Below are positions 35,635-47,579 of a DNA stretch of 64,000 bases, in pieces. The position numbers and the translations under genes were made by a program. The stretch spans positions 428,407,101-428,471,100 of the forward strand of contig OY728130.1 in the NCBI GenBank assembly GCA_963277665.1, read 5' to 3'. Position 1 is the first letter of the stretch. Every line of letters begins with the position of its first letter. A model generated the notes under the pieces. The model was not told the DNA's origin, did no database searches, and saw nothing but the letters and a program-made list of their open reading frames with translations. Source of the DNA: Viscum album. Taxonomy: Eukaryota > Streptophyta > Magnoliopsida > Santalales > Viscaceae.

Positions 35635-36750
35635 ATGGTTGGAACCCAAAAGAACCGTGTTGATCAATGTAATGGACAATGCAATGATTGTCCTCTTGAA
35701 CAAACAAATGTTATGGGAGATGGAGTGCAAAATCTTATTGCTATACTTACACAAGCTATGAATCATTCTCGAATTCCAAATGAGTAGAGAAGGGAATAAT
35801 ATTCTATTGAGTCCTTCATGAGGCAACTTCCACCTTCTTTCAGTGGGTCTTCTGATCCACTTGTTTCTGAACAATGGATCATTACCACTGAAAATATATT
35901 TTCAGTTCTTCAATGTTATGAACATGATAAAGTCATCTTAGCAGTATATCGTTTGGAAGGTGAAGCTGATCAATGGTGGAATCTTATCAAGAATATGAGG
36001 CCAAGAGATGAAATTGAGTCCATGGAATGGGACGATTTCAAGAAATTGTTTTTCAATAAGTACTTCCCCCGTATTCTTCGAACAAAGATGGAGAAGGAGT
36101 TTCTTGAACTAAAGCAAAAGGATGATGAATCTTTTGGTATATACAAAGCGAATTTTACAAGGCTTGCAAGGTATGCATCTGGATTTATTATCCAACCTGA
36201 AAGTAAAGTTGATCGATTCTTTAGTGGCTTAAAACCAAATATTCGAAGGGCATTAGCTATAAGAGACTTCAGTATCTATGAAGAAATTGTGCGTTGTGCT
36301 ATCAAGGTAGAAATGGAAGTTGGTGTTACTTATCCATCTCATAGTTTTGACAAGAAACAAAATATGGAGTTCAAGGAGAAATCTCAGAATAATGGTGAAA
36401 AGAAGATGAATGTTTCCTTATGCTCAAAGTGTGGAAAGAAGCATGGTGGATATTCTCTTAAAGGGACTAGAAAATGTTTTAAGTGTGGAAAAGAAGGTCA
36501 TCGAGCAGCTGAGTGTCGAAGTAATGGAAGAAGGGTTTCTAATGATGTGAATAAAGAAAATACTACAGAGAACGCACCACCAACACTTCAATGCTTCAAG
36601 TTCAAGGAAATGGGGCATTATGCTAATAAATTCCCTAATCCAAGGGTTACTGATGATCAACATGAGCAACCACTTAAGGAAAAGGACAAAGGGAAGTCAC
36701 ATGCGATCACTATTGGCGATGTGGAATATGACAAAGATTTGGTGGAATGA
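35635..36750 (+). pseudogene. gag: Gag of gag-only element, copy 2
   Basis: It has exactly the same length as copy 1 (371 codons plus stop), with stops TAG at 35,785 and TAA at 35,797 near the N-terminus. Downstream, 310 codons are open. The Retrotrans_gag core is complete (GEADQWWNLIKN, FFNKYFPRILRT, RFFSGLKPNIRRALAIRDF). The zinc knuckle CFKCGKEGHRAAEC (C281, C284, H289, C294) is intact, unlike copy 1. A degenerate second knuckle CFKFKEMGHYANKF follows. The lesions differ from those in copy 1, so each copy was damaged independently after the array formed. Confidence 0.93.
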
Positions 36751-38095
36751 TTATGTAATGGGATTCTAAAATAATTTTGTATATAGTATCGTGGAATATT
36801 GGAATATTTATGTATTGATATATTGTGGTTTTCAATAATTTTATGGTACCAGTAACCATGGAAAGTGATTGAGATATTTTTGGTAAGAAGAAGATATGCA
36901 CATAATGAAGGGATAAGAAGATAATTAGATGTTTGATTGTATTCATGAGCTCATGATTGATATAAGGACTAAGTGATATCATGGTTTGAGTATAAAGAAT
37001 TTTGAGGATTTTGGTTTGTGGAAAGTGTTAACTTTTAACTGCATTCATGTTTTCACTAAGGTTCGATGAGTATTCATTCTTCAAAAGAATACATGATTAA
37101 GATATTCACATGTTTGTAATTTTACCAAAAAGATATATATTATGATATATGGGGGATAAATTATGGCATTCACGTGATTGTTATGTGACATTTCAAGTAA
37201 TCATTTTCTTTATACTATGAGCTTGGATCGATGAATTTTAGATAAGCCTAAATATTGGAATGGATTATGTTGGACATAAGTTAGTATTGTTTAAGGATAG
37301 AACTTGTTTTTGATATTATTGATGGGATGTTATAGTAATATAGCTTTAGAAAAAGGACAACCTGCAGGACGGGTGACAGCCCATCGCGTTGGACAAAGCT
37401 GTGGGAATCGAACCCACAACAGAAGTGCGACTGGCCTTTATCGCCTACCACTGGCCTACAGGAAGTCCATATTTAGTAGGAACTAGTTTTATTATATTAA
37501 GAAGTATGATATATGAAGTATAAGTCCATTTTAGGAACCATATATGATTAATCTCACTATAGATGGACTTATGTATTTTTGATAACTTTTATAACCTTTT
37601 GTTTGAGACAGATGGAATGACCCATCATTCTATCACATGATCTGCTAAGACATCACGAATAAAAAATTCAACTTCATTTCATTAAGGGATGAAGTGTAAA
37701 TTGTTCAATTAACGAACAACAGTGAGATTGTACCAAAATCATGTAAGTATTTCTTTTAATGATCTTGAAAACCAAAAATGTTGTCCTAGTGCCCTTATAT
37801 CCGATGAATCAGATGGTACCTTAGATCATCACAAATCTATGGATTTTTTATTTCTGACTTTTCCGTAGCCATGTTCTCTACCACTCCCCATCAGAACATG
37901 ATGGTTAGATTTCTCTTCCATATCTATATTTTCATCTATGTGGAAACCCAGTGATTAGTTTATTTGGGTAACTGTTATGTTTCATACTTTTGTTTTTAAA
38001 GATTGGTTTTGGTATTTCTTTTTACGATGTGGGTTTCTATTAAAGAAACTTTCAAGGAGTAAACCATTTATAACCCCGACGAATTTCGATGGAGA
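36751..38095. other. Non-coding 3' internal region, copy 2
   Basis: It is parallel to 29,810-31,151, without pol, and contains the second tRNA-like module. Confidence 0.75.
37361..37462 (-). repeat. tRNA-like module, copy 2
   Basis: It is the same 102-bp unit as 30,418-30,519, here bounded by CCTGCAGG and CCTACAGG. The T arm GTGGG-TTCGATT-CCCAC and the A box are intact on the minus strand. The forward reading gives a peptide with CGNRTHN, a known spurious translation of this kind of sequence in plant databases. Confidence 0.6.
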
Positions 38096-38101
38096 AATTC
38101 A

Positions 38102-38118
38102 TTTTAAGGGGGGTAGAA
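38102..38118 (+). promoter_or_regulatory. PPT, gag-only copy 2
   Basis: TTTTAAGGGGGGTAGAA directly before LTRc. Confidence 0.88.
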
Positions 38119-39959
38119 TGTAACACCCCGATATTTTATGAAAAATATTCTTTTTAATTTCATTAATGTCTTATGTTGTATGCTACACCAAATAGAGCTT
38201 TCACAACACGCATCCTTGACTTTCCTTTCATTACACGCAATCATGACCTTCCTCGATAGCGTGTGTAGTACGCAATACCGAGTTTCACTAAACAACGATA
38301 TGCTATTAAAATATTATTAAAACTAGTCGTTATGAATAGTAATAACCACTTTTTGAAATTTTGTAAATTTTATTTTTCAAAATGGACTTCATTTTTGGAT
38401 TTTGAATATCGAAATTAGCTTAGGGTGAAATTTTGGTACTTTTCGGATAACTTTCATTTTCTAATGAATAGTGAAAATTAATAAATTTTAATTAAAAACA
38501 ACCTTTTTAATCAAAATAATTAATAGTGATAAATTATTAATTTGAGTGGTTTTAAAGTATATTTAGAATATATTTTTACAATTTAATACAATATTGGTCA
38601 TTGGATGTAATTTCACATTTAAACCAGACATAAACAAGTGTCAATCTTTTGATAGTTATTATCTCTTAAGAACACGCTATTTGTTTTGACTACGGGAATT
38701 AATTTTTAAATTAAGTAATGCAACTGATATGTTTTTAATTTGGTAAAATAGACATAATTTTTCAGTTCATAATATCAAATATAACTTAGGCCTAATTTTT
38801 GGTATTTTTCTGGAAACTTTCATTTTTTGATGAATAGTGAAACCACTAAGTGTTAGTTAAAAAAAATGAATTTTTCATAAAACTTAATTTTAGCACTTCT
38901 GTGAGTGGAATTTCAAAAATCCGAGAGAGATGGTTGATTTCAGTAAGGAAAATTTGGTTCAGTGAGATGAAAATAATTTTTGGTGAATAGTAACTTTTTA
39001 CTTTTTTTACCACGTTTAAAAGTAAATAGGGTAATTAAGGGTAAAAATGATATTATTATTACCCTAACACATGTCCTAATTCTATTGGATAAGTGTAATT
39101 CGACCAAAAACAACCTTAGGAATAAAATATGACCATTTAGGCCCACTTGGATTAGATTAGGACATTTATTATTAATTTATTTAAAGAAGGGTTAAAATAC
39201 CTAAAATCAAAGTTTAATAAGTATATCATTTTTAATATAGGATTATACATAAGATAAATTCTAATATAAATATTAATTAGAACTCTAAAAATATTTCTTA
39301 CATAATGATAGTTTCTTTGTAATTTTTAGAGTTTAAATAATTTAATTTATTTATGACACAAAGATGATGCAGTAATTATCTTATTAATGAAATATTGACA
39401 TAATTGATGTTATAAATACCCAAATAAATATAATTTGAGACTTGTTATGAATTAAAAGAATTTTCTAGGTTAATATGACATGTTATTATGGATTTAATTA
39501 ACTTTTTTAGAACTAATCATTCTGTTATTATTTTCACAAAAATCAATTACTAAATAGTGTCAAAATTGACATAAAATAGTTTTTAAAACAAATATTATAT
39601 TAGTAATTGTTATTTTATTCCTAAAAATCTAAGGTTCGGCCAAATGAATTATATAATGTTATATATATAAATAATAAACAACTTGGGGTTCGTTTGACTA
39701 CTTTTAGTAAGTTTATTAACCTTATAGTATAAGAACACAAGAAGAGATGGTAAAAGTAAAATTATTTTACTTAATGTTAAATCTAAATGATAAGGTTAAA
39801 ATTGGAACCTAAACTTGTCTAAATTCTATTTTATGAGAGGATATATACCCATACCCACCTTATATTCTAAATAAATCAATTTGGAGCTATTTAAAACTGA
39901 ATTTGACTTTATAATAAAATAATAGTTTTAGTTATTCCAAATGTGCCCCTCTCCTCCCT

Positions 39960-39966
39960 TATAAAA
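39960..39966 (+). promoter_or_regulatory. TATA box of LTRc
   Basis: TATAAAA, followed by TGG instead of GGG. Confidence 0.68.
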
Positions 39967-40302
39967 TGGCACCTCTTCCCCCTCTTCCTCACACCACTTT
40001 GAGCCTTCAATCTCGGCCAACCCCTGCCAATATCTCCTCTCCACTTACCTAGAAACATCCTAGAGGTCCTGGTCTTCTTCAAAGACCAATTTAGTGCCCT
40101 AAAAGGAGATCTAAAAGAGGCGCTTCAAAGAAGAGGTAATATCCGATTACCAATTCTTTCAAAAACATTTCTTCTTCCACTTCTTCTTATTTAGTTGTTT
40201 CATTATGAATTAATAACATCAGTATCACTAATATACTAATATGTTATTATAAGTATGAAACAACCCTATTTCACCATCTATCCATCCTATGGAAAACAAA
40301 AT

Positions 40303-40727
40303 CACCGTGCGTGCGTACGTACGGAATACCGTCTCCACGTCATGGTGTAATCTATTTTCCACCACCACCTTACATGGATGGGTATAATGGTGTAAATAAT
40401 AACTATAAATAATTATTGTAAAGTGATATTGATTCTGAAATAGTATACATACACTCAAATGCAATTCCACGATCATGAGAACGATATCGTCGCTCGTGCG
40501 TACGTACGGACTACCGTCTCCACGACGCGATGAGATTCATTCTCCACGTTAACCATTCATGAATGAATATAAAGTATATATAATAAGTAATCATGAAATA
40601 TATTACATAATAATGATACAGGATTTATGTATATATATATATATTTCATCTACTTAATTCCATTCAACTCAATAAGGAAACGAAAACAGCGTTCATGCGT
40701 ACGTACGGCCTACCGTCTCCATGAACT
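40303..40727 (+). repeat. Triple hairpin cluster in LTRc
   Basis: Units are at 40,303-40,347, 40,488-40,532 and 40,690-40,727. All three loops have the full CGTACGTACGG. Stem 2 has G for A at one position (a G-U pair in RNA). Stem 3 loses its outermost G. Confidence 0.75.
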
Positions 40728-42317
40728 ATGTATTTATTTCCATTTACTGATGTATTATATATATGTAAATTCTGAATATATATTATATATAAATCATGTT
40801 TTATATTTTGGAATTAAGTAATCATGATCTAAGTAATCATATGAATAATTACAAGTCAAAACAAGGATGACAAATGAAACGATTTTACCCAAAACGCTCT
40901 TTAACATGGAATTTACAAAAGAACGGGTAATATAAAGTCATAAGTGAACCATATATGATATCATAACAATGAGTATGATTCTGGAAGAATTCAATGACAT
41001 TATTTAAATCATTATACAGGAGTTTCGTACACTTATGAAGAAAATCAGACCTAAGGTAAGGGAAATATCACAATCTCATTTTTATCCGAGATTGTTTATA
41101 CTTTGAAATTTATTGGGGTGTATTTTATCATCCAAATCCATGTTTCCTCAATATGTAATATTATTTCCATCCACCTACAATTTTTTAAATCCAATTTTAC
41201 CCTTCGGTGAGTTTTTAGTAAAAGATATTAAAGGAATCTTTAGTCGTTTTTTGTACGAGGTACTTTTTGACTTTTCCGACAAAAGTCCAAAAAGAATGTT
41301 TTTTTTAACTTATACGGAATGAATGGATTTTTAAAACATTATTTCCAAGAAGCTTACTTTACAAGTTTTCAAGTTTATTTTTAATCAACTTCTTTTAGTT
41401 TAGAATTGTATGACATGTTAAGAAAGGAAAAGTGTTTTTGAAGTAGAAAGGATATTTTCCTCAAGAATAGAGTTCAAGTGTTTTATCAAAATTATTTTCC
41501 ATCTAAGATAATAAAGGGTTCTGTTTCTATCCCTATTATTAAATTGATTTGATTATGTTGTGATGGAATTATTTTTATGAATTCCTTTATCTTATATGAA
41601 TTGTTTTATGATGTCACGATGTTTAAGATTCCCATTTTTATTACATGGGTTATGCTATGATGTGTGGTTTATAATTTTGTGGAACAAATAAGAATGGTAT
41701 CATTATGAGATGGGTGGGACCTATATCTCCCTCCAATGAATTGGGTATAGATTTTATACCTCATGAGATAGACATGGCTGGAATGGAAGGTTAAATCGGT
41801 TCAGTGAAACAGGACTGAAACGAGGAGTGAACTCGGTTCAGAAATGGACTTTGTCCACTAAGATAGTCTTGGCAATGAGTATTGACTAATAAGAAATTAT
41901 TATCTATGATTATGTGTTTATGCCACAAAGTTTCATGTTTTATGTTATGATTATTGGGATTACATTTCACTACTATGATTTATCCCATGTTATGATATTA
42001 TGATCTCTTTTGCAGGTTTAGATTTCCAAAATATTATATTCTTATGAATATGATGTGATTGATATTTATTTTGTTTACCCTTACTGGGAATTTGAGCTCA
42101 CCCTTTTATGTTTTCTTTTCCCCAAGATATAAAGAAAGGTTTTAGGTATAAAAAAAGGAAGATCTTTATGGGATATGTTGAAGATATTTCACCACGATTA
42201 GAAGATTATATTCCGAGTTTCCAAAGACACTAAAATATTACAGTCCTTGTGTCTGTAAGTATTCCGGAAAAGTAATGTAATGTCCATGTACGTTAAGCTT
42301 CGGGTCTCTACAAGAAG

Positions 42318-43513
42318 GCTTGATGCTCAACCTAATTTCTAAGAGAAGCTCTAGTATGTGTCCCTCTATCAAGATTTCCTACAACAACATCTAAAGGATG
42401 ATTCTTTAGAATTATAGTTGATCTAGTAAAGGTAGGACTAGAAATTTCAGGTTCATCAACAGGTTGGTAATCAACAGAAGAAAGTTCTGGAAAATTTCTA
42501 GAACTAGTTGTCTTTATAGCAGGTTCATTTGATTCTTCATTGAGGTTCAGAATAGATAAATCTTCATCAATATTTTCAAGAGAGATTTTAGGCTCATGTG
42601 GATCAGTTTCATCAAACTTGATGTGAATAGATTCTTCCACACACTTGGTTCTCTTATTGAAAACTCTATAGGCTTTACTAGAAATAGAATAACCTAGGAA
42701 AATTCCTTCATCACTCTTGGATGCAAACTTGTCAAGATTATATTTGGTATTAATAATAAAGACTTTGCATCCAAAGACTTTAAAGTAGTTAAACTTGGGT
42801 TTCCTATGGTTCCACAACTCATAAGAGGTCCTCTTAAGAACAGGTCTGATTAAGACTCTATTGATAATATAACAAGCTGTATTTACAACTTCAGCCCAAA
42901 AATAAACAGGTAGGTCATACTCATTAAGCATGGTTCTGGCAATTTCTTGCAGGGTTCTATTCCTTCTTTCTACTACACCATTTTGTTGAGGTTTCCTAGG
43001 GGCAGAGAAATTGTAACTATAGCCATTGTGTGAGCAATAGGATTCAAATTCATGATTCTCAAACTCACAACCATGATCACTTCTCAATGTTTTAATCTTA
43101 AGTCCACTAAGGTTGTCTAAAGATTTGTAGTATTTAACAAAGTAAGAACAAGCTTCACTTTTGTGAGCTAGAAAATATACCCAAGTATATCTAGAAAATT
43201 CATCTACTAAGACATAGACATAGTGCTTCCCATTTAATCTAGAAACTCTAGATGTTCCAAACAAATCCATGTGAACCAACTCGAGAGGTTGAGAAGTTGA
43301 GACTTCTTTCTTTGGTTTGAAAGAGATTTTGTGTTGCTTTCCCTTTTGACAGGGATTACAAACTTTGTCATTTGGAAACTCAAGTTTGGGTAGGTCTCTA
43401 ACTAAGTTCTTCCTAGTAAGTTTTCTAAGTGAGTGTATATTGCAGTGTCCTAATCTTCTGTGCCAAATCCAAGACTCTTTATGAAAAGCATTTAAACAAG
43501 TTATATTTTTCAT
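42318..43513 (-). pseudogene. pol: Sirevirus integrase (5' half of pol)
   Basis: It has a gag_pre-integrs zinc-binding segment (H18, H23, C52, C55) and then the rve core with the D,D(35)E triad: D83 in HMDLFG, D146 in RSDHGCEF and E182 in NGVVERRNRTL. The copia-type C-terminal region (FGCKVFIINTKYNLDKFASKSD) follows. The long open stretch (393 codons) ends at a TAG at 42,332 made from a Gln codon. The frame then continues five codons to 42,318, where the gag-only array entered. The continuation is RT at 24,241. Apart from the stop and insertion, the integrase core looks well preserved. Confidence 0.95.
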
Positions 43514-44064
43514 GGCTAAAGAATTTAAATCAACAGCATAGACATTTTCATTTCGCAGGGCAGAAAATACTGAATCATTTTTAGAATTAAAAACATTGCA
43601 AGAATCATTTTCAAATTTAACATAAAAACCATCATCACATAACTGAGAAATACTTAACAGATTATATTTAAGTCCATCAAAAAATAAAACTTGAGAAATT
43701 AATAATGAGTCAGTGTTACCAATCTGGCCTAAGCCGATGATTTTCCATTTAGAATTATCACCAAAGGTGCGAAACCTCCATTAATTCTGACTAAGATTTT
43801 AAAGCATGAGAAGTCTCCAGACATATGTCTTGAACATCCACTGTCCAAGTACCAGGTCTTCCTAAAGGACCTCTTTAAGCAGGTTTCCTACAAAACATAT
43901 TTAAATATGAAATGATTTTGGTACCAAGATCTTCTTGGGTCCAGACAGGTTAGCAATCAAAGCTTTTGGTACCCAAATTTGTCTTATGGGTCTCATAAAA
44001 TTTGTAGAATCAACAGACTTTGAAAGAAAACCTTATTATGTCCATAACTATGAATATAACTATT
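43514..44064 (-). pseudogene. pol: Sirevirus protease region
   Basis: The minus strand gives WYLDSGCSRHMSGD, the copia aspartic protease active site; the D-S-G codons are at 43,838-43,846. The frame shifts shortly after (near 43,770). It joins the gag tail upstream and the integrase downstream. Confidence 0.85.
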
Positions 44065-44397
44065 TTAAGCATAAAAATGTCCAGAACTAGAATTAGCAGC
44101 ATTCTGTCCAGATTTAGGAATAAATCTATTCTTAGTAAACTGTCTATGTCCAGGTTTGTAGCCTATTACAGTAGTGTATTTTGGTGCTACTTTCTTTCCT
44201 AGCATTTGAGTTAGTGTATCCTTTCCATTTGTGAATTTCTTTAAATACTTTCTGAGTTTCTCATTAGACATTTTCAATTCAGTGTTCTTCTTTAACAGTT
44301 GAGCATTTTTCTCTTTTTCAATAGTAAGTTCAGTTTTACAAGTAGTAGTGAGAGCATGATGTTTCTTTAATGATTTTTATTTACCCTTAAGTTCATT
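44065..44397 (-). pseudogene. gag: Sirevirus Gag C-terminal extension
   Basis: It continues the Gag protein beyond a TGA at 44,398 that replaced a Trp codon. Lys/Glu-rich heptads (about 44,380-44,240, probable coiled coil) are followed by a basic tail. Sirevirus Gags are long and carry such an extension after the zinc knuckle. Confidence 0.7.
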
Positions 44398-45627
44398 TCA
44401 TGTCTCTTCCAGCATATTACAATATTCAAAAAATTCCTCACTAGTCATGTTTTCAGAGTCAGAATCAGATTCTTTACTATCTTTAGAATAAAAATAATTT
44501 AAAGCAGGAGTATCTAGGGTTACCTCAGATGTGTTTTCCATAAAGCACATGTTTGCCTTATTTCTGGTTTCAGTCTTAGAAGCTTCAGATTCACTGGAGA
44601 TATCCTCAGAAGCTCTCCAAGTAGCCTTCAGAGCCTTTTTGTACTTACTGTCCTTGTAATCATATTTCTTCTTGAATTTGAGCTTTGGGCAGTCTGCTTT
44701 AATATGTCCTTTTCTTTTGCACTCATAACAGGAAACTTCATCACTTTTATCTGAATTTTTCCAATCCTTCTTCCAATGTACCTTATTGTTATACTTTCCT
44801 TTGTAATTAGATTTTCTGAAGAATTTCTTCTTCCTATAAAATTTCTTAAACCTTCTGGCTATCTGAGCCATTTCAGCATCACTATCAGAGTCTGAGTTTT
44901 CACTGGTTGAACTGTCAGTAGGTAGTTGAGCTTTATCTTTGTCCTTTCTCTTTGAATCAGTAGTCTTGAAAGACACTGATTTCCTCTTAGGTTCATCATC
45001 TTCCTCTTTAATCACTTTGAGTTCTTCCTCATACATCATAAGCTTACCAATGAGTTCTTTGATAGGTAGAGCATCAATGTCACATGACTCTCTGATTAAA
45101 ACAGATGTGCCTCTCCATCGGTCTGGTAAACATCTCAAGATTCTCATAATTTGTTCCTTTGCTGGAACAGCTTTTCCAAGTGAATTCATTTTATTGACTA
45201 TCTCATTAAACCTGAGATACATGTCAAAAATAGGTTCATCAGTTTTCATTTTAAAATTATCATATTTAATAGTATAAGTATTTAATCTCATTTCTTTAAC
45301 ATTGGTTGTTCCTTCATGAGAAACACCCAAGGTATCCCAAATTTTAAAAGCAGTTTTACAAGCAGAAATTCTGTTAAACTCTTCATCTCCTAAAGCACAG
45401 TACAGGTCATTCATGGCTTTACAATTATTATTGTAAGTAGTCTTTGTAGGCTCATCCCAAGTGGATCTAGAAGTAGTGGGAAGTTTATATTAAGATTCTA
45501 TGGCATTCCAAATATCAAAACTTATGCTTTCTAAATGAATTTTCATTTTAAGTTTCCACTGAGCATAGTTTGTACCATTGAAGAAAGATGTCATGTTAGT
45601 AGCATCACCCTCTAGTCTATTGTCCAT
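44398..45627 (-). pseudogene. gag: Sirevirus Gag
   Basis: The ATG at 45,627 opens a 409-codon frame (MDNRLEGDATNMTSFF...) with one internal stop (TAA at 45,490-45,492). After it, 338 codons are open. The N-terminal part has the DUF4219/UBN2 pattern of copia Gag (FNGTNYAQWKLKMKIHL, then YLRFNEIVNKMNSLG and LPDRW). A CCHC zinc knuckle CYECKRKGHIKADC lies at residues 300-313. A basic stretch (KKFYRKKKFFRKSNYKGK) before the knuckle should bind RNA. This start is chosen because it lies about 130 bp inside the PBS and matches the usual copia Gag beginning. Confidence 0.92.
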
Positions 45628-45761
45628 AACTAGATTTTAGAAGGAAAATTTAAAGAGATAAAAATTTAGAACTAATAGAAATTTAAAATCTTTAAATATG
45701 CAACTAAAATCACTGTTGAAAAACAGAGTATTTCAAGAATCTTTGAAAAACAAAAACTAAT

Positions 45762-45773
45762 CCTCTGATACCA
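45762..45773 (-). promoter_or_regulatory. Sirevirus PBS
   Basis: The minus strand reads TGGTATCAGAGG, complementary to the 3' end of initiator methionine tRNA, two bases from the 5' LTR end. Confidence 0.93.
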
Positions 45774-45775
45774 AA

Positions 45776-47574
45776 TGTTGGTCATAGTGGACACTCAAGA
45801 GGGGGGTGAATTGAGTTCCAATTAAAATTTATCTTAAAATATTGTCTAGTTAAAATCCCCTGATTTATAAAATAATTTATACTGTAGTGAATTTATACAG
45901 ATTGTAAATGTTCACTTATCTTCTCAAAGATTGATTAGATCTCAGTTAGTTTAACCACAAGATCAAACTAAATCTTGAAACTAATCTACTTATTTACAAT
46001 GAGTGTAAAAACTTTCTAATTTAACTATCAAAGTAACTTCAAAATAATTTTGTATTTTAAAGTAATAGCAGCGGAATAAATATGATATATGTCGTATACA
46101 TTAAACTTAAATAAAAGATGCACAGCAGATATAACAAGAGGTTCAGTCTCAAGCCGAGACTTATTCCTCTCAAATATTTATATGAAATTTGATCCACACC
46201 CTGGATCGGGCTTAACAACAGTTTTACAAAAACTATCCAGGCCACGCAGGGACCTCTACCACTATTCTTTGTGGGAAACAAAACAAAACCAGGTCACACA
46301 AGGACCTCTTCAATAGTTGACGTGGGTAAACAAACACAATATCAAACCAGCTGTCCAGGTCACACACAACCTCTACCGCTATCACAGTGGAAAATAAAAG
46401 ATGTAAGAGTTTGAGTGAGGATTTACAGATCCTCCAATTAAATTTCAGGAGATAGTGTGTGTGTAAAAATACAGCAGATGACACACACTGCTCGAAAAGT
46501 AAATAATAAATCACAGAGGAAACGATTTAGAGTTTAGGATGGCTCTAGTGATCGCAGTGCAGCTCTGGACTCGTTGGATTCAGCAGGAATGCTTCTGAGT
46601 TAGTTTCTGGTTTTTCTGTTGAAAAAAAAAGTGTTGTAGTTCAGGTTGTCTTCTTCAGAGGTAATAAGTATGTCTTGATTCGTCGTATGTTCTTCAGCAG
46701 TATTGGATTTCACTCATGAGAGTTCTTTGAAGGTCTTGCAATCTCCTTCTTGTTCAGCACAGTTCACTCGAGTGTACTTAAGTTCTTCGTGTTGTATATT
46801 CACGTTGTTATAGTTACGTTCTTTTTGTGTACTGCATCTCAGTATTTCTTATATTCCATGAGTTATGGTAGTAGTAATGATTCCCTTTTCATAGGTACGA
46901 GATACGGTTTCTTAAAATTCCAACAACTAACATTAAATAACATTAAGTGCATTAAAAACAACAAATATGACCATTAGAATTATTTAAAATAATATTGACA
47001 AAAGATTAATAAATGGTGTCACAATGATCATGGAAACGGTGTCTTCTTCACGGTGTCTGATCACGGTGTCTGGTCATGGTGAGTGGTCATGAGTGGTCAC
47101 GGTGTCTGATTCATGGTGAGTGGTCACGAGTGGTCACGGTGTCTGATTCACGGTGAGTGGTCACGAGTGGTCACGGTGTCTGATTCACAGTGAGTGGTCA
47201 TGGTGTCTGATTCACGGTGAGTCCTTCATGGTGTCTGGGTCACGATGAGTCATTCCTGGTGTCTGGGTCACGGTGATTCCTTCATGGTGTCTGGGTCATG
47301 GTGAGTCCTTCACGGTGTCTGGGTCACGGTGAGTCCATACTTAGACAAATATCTGTATTTGGACTAAGACAGTGATATGAAAAATATGGGTTAAGGTTAA
47401 TCATTAGAGATAATATATGAGAGAATTGTGATCATTCATAAGACTTGTAAATAGTAATTAACATCCATAAGATTTGTTATTATAAAAACATGATGTGCAC
47501 TGAAGAGCAAGATTAATTAATAGTAATTAGATTTGTGATCATTAAAACATGATTAACACATGAGGAGTCCAACA
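45776..47574 (-). repeat. Sirevirus 5' LTR
   Basis: This 1,799-bp LTR (TGTTGG...CCAACA) is the partner of 17,258-18,997. It differs by scattered substitutions and a longer minisatellite, so the insertion is not recent. Confidence 0.95.
47013..47335. repeat. Minisatellite in Sirevirus 5' LTR
   Basis: It has the same CACGGTGTCTG / CACGGTGAGTGGTCACGAG units as 18,473-18,757, with extra GGTGTCTGGGTCACGGTGA units. Confidence 0.85.
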
Positions 47575-47579
47575 GAAAT

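Larger units (their letters stand above)
24242..42312 (+). mobile_element. Gag-only (TR-GAG/LARD-type) gypsy array, three LTRs
   Basis: The array starts TGTAACACCCCG, ends GGTCTCTACA and is flanked by the 5-bp duplication AGAAG (24,237-24,241 and 42,313-42,317). The order is LTRa (4,208 bp), internal 1 (2,725 bp), LTRb (4,211 bp), internal 2 (2,733 bp), LTRc (4,194 bp). Each internal region has a PBS, one gag gene, a tRNA-like module and a PPT, and no protease, RT, RNase H or integrase. It is therefore non-autonomous. PBS, PPT, LTR start and Gag resemble the Tekay element in this window, which is the likely type of helper. Removing the insert joins the Sirevirus integrase and RT frames exactly, which proves the boundaries. 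Confidence 0.95.
38119..42312 (+). repeat. LTRc of gag-only element
   Basis: This 4,194-bp LTR starts TGTAACACCCCGATA. It carries a TATA box (39,960) and donor (40,136). A small deletion near 42,255 removes part of the 3' end seen in LTRa and LTRb. It ends at TCTCTACA before the AGAAG duplication. Confidence 0.95.
17258..47574 (-). mobile_element. Sirevirus (SIRE/Maximus-like Ty1-copia) element
   Basis: The element is bounded by TGTTGG at 17,258 and CCAACA at 47,574. It has a 5-bp target-site duplication GAAAT (17,253-17,257 and 47,575-47,579) and lies inside Tekay LTR1. Read on the minus strand the order is 5' LTR, PBS, gag, protease, integrase, RT, RNase H, extra 3' ORF, PPT, 3' LTR. Integrase before RT defines Ty1/copia, and a long extra ORF after pol is a Sirevirus trait. 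A gag-only gypsy array (24,242-42,312) splits pol between integrase and RT, so the element's own length is about 12.2 kb. Every reading frame carries stops. Confidence 0.95.

Noticed and set aside
37304..37486. Forward ORF with a CGNRTHN peptide that resembles database proteins
   Set aside because: It is a spurious translation of the tRNA-like module on the opposite strand.
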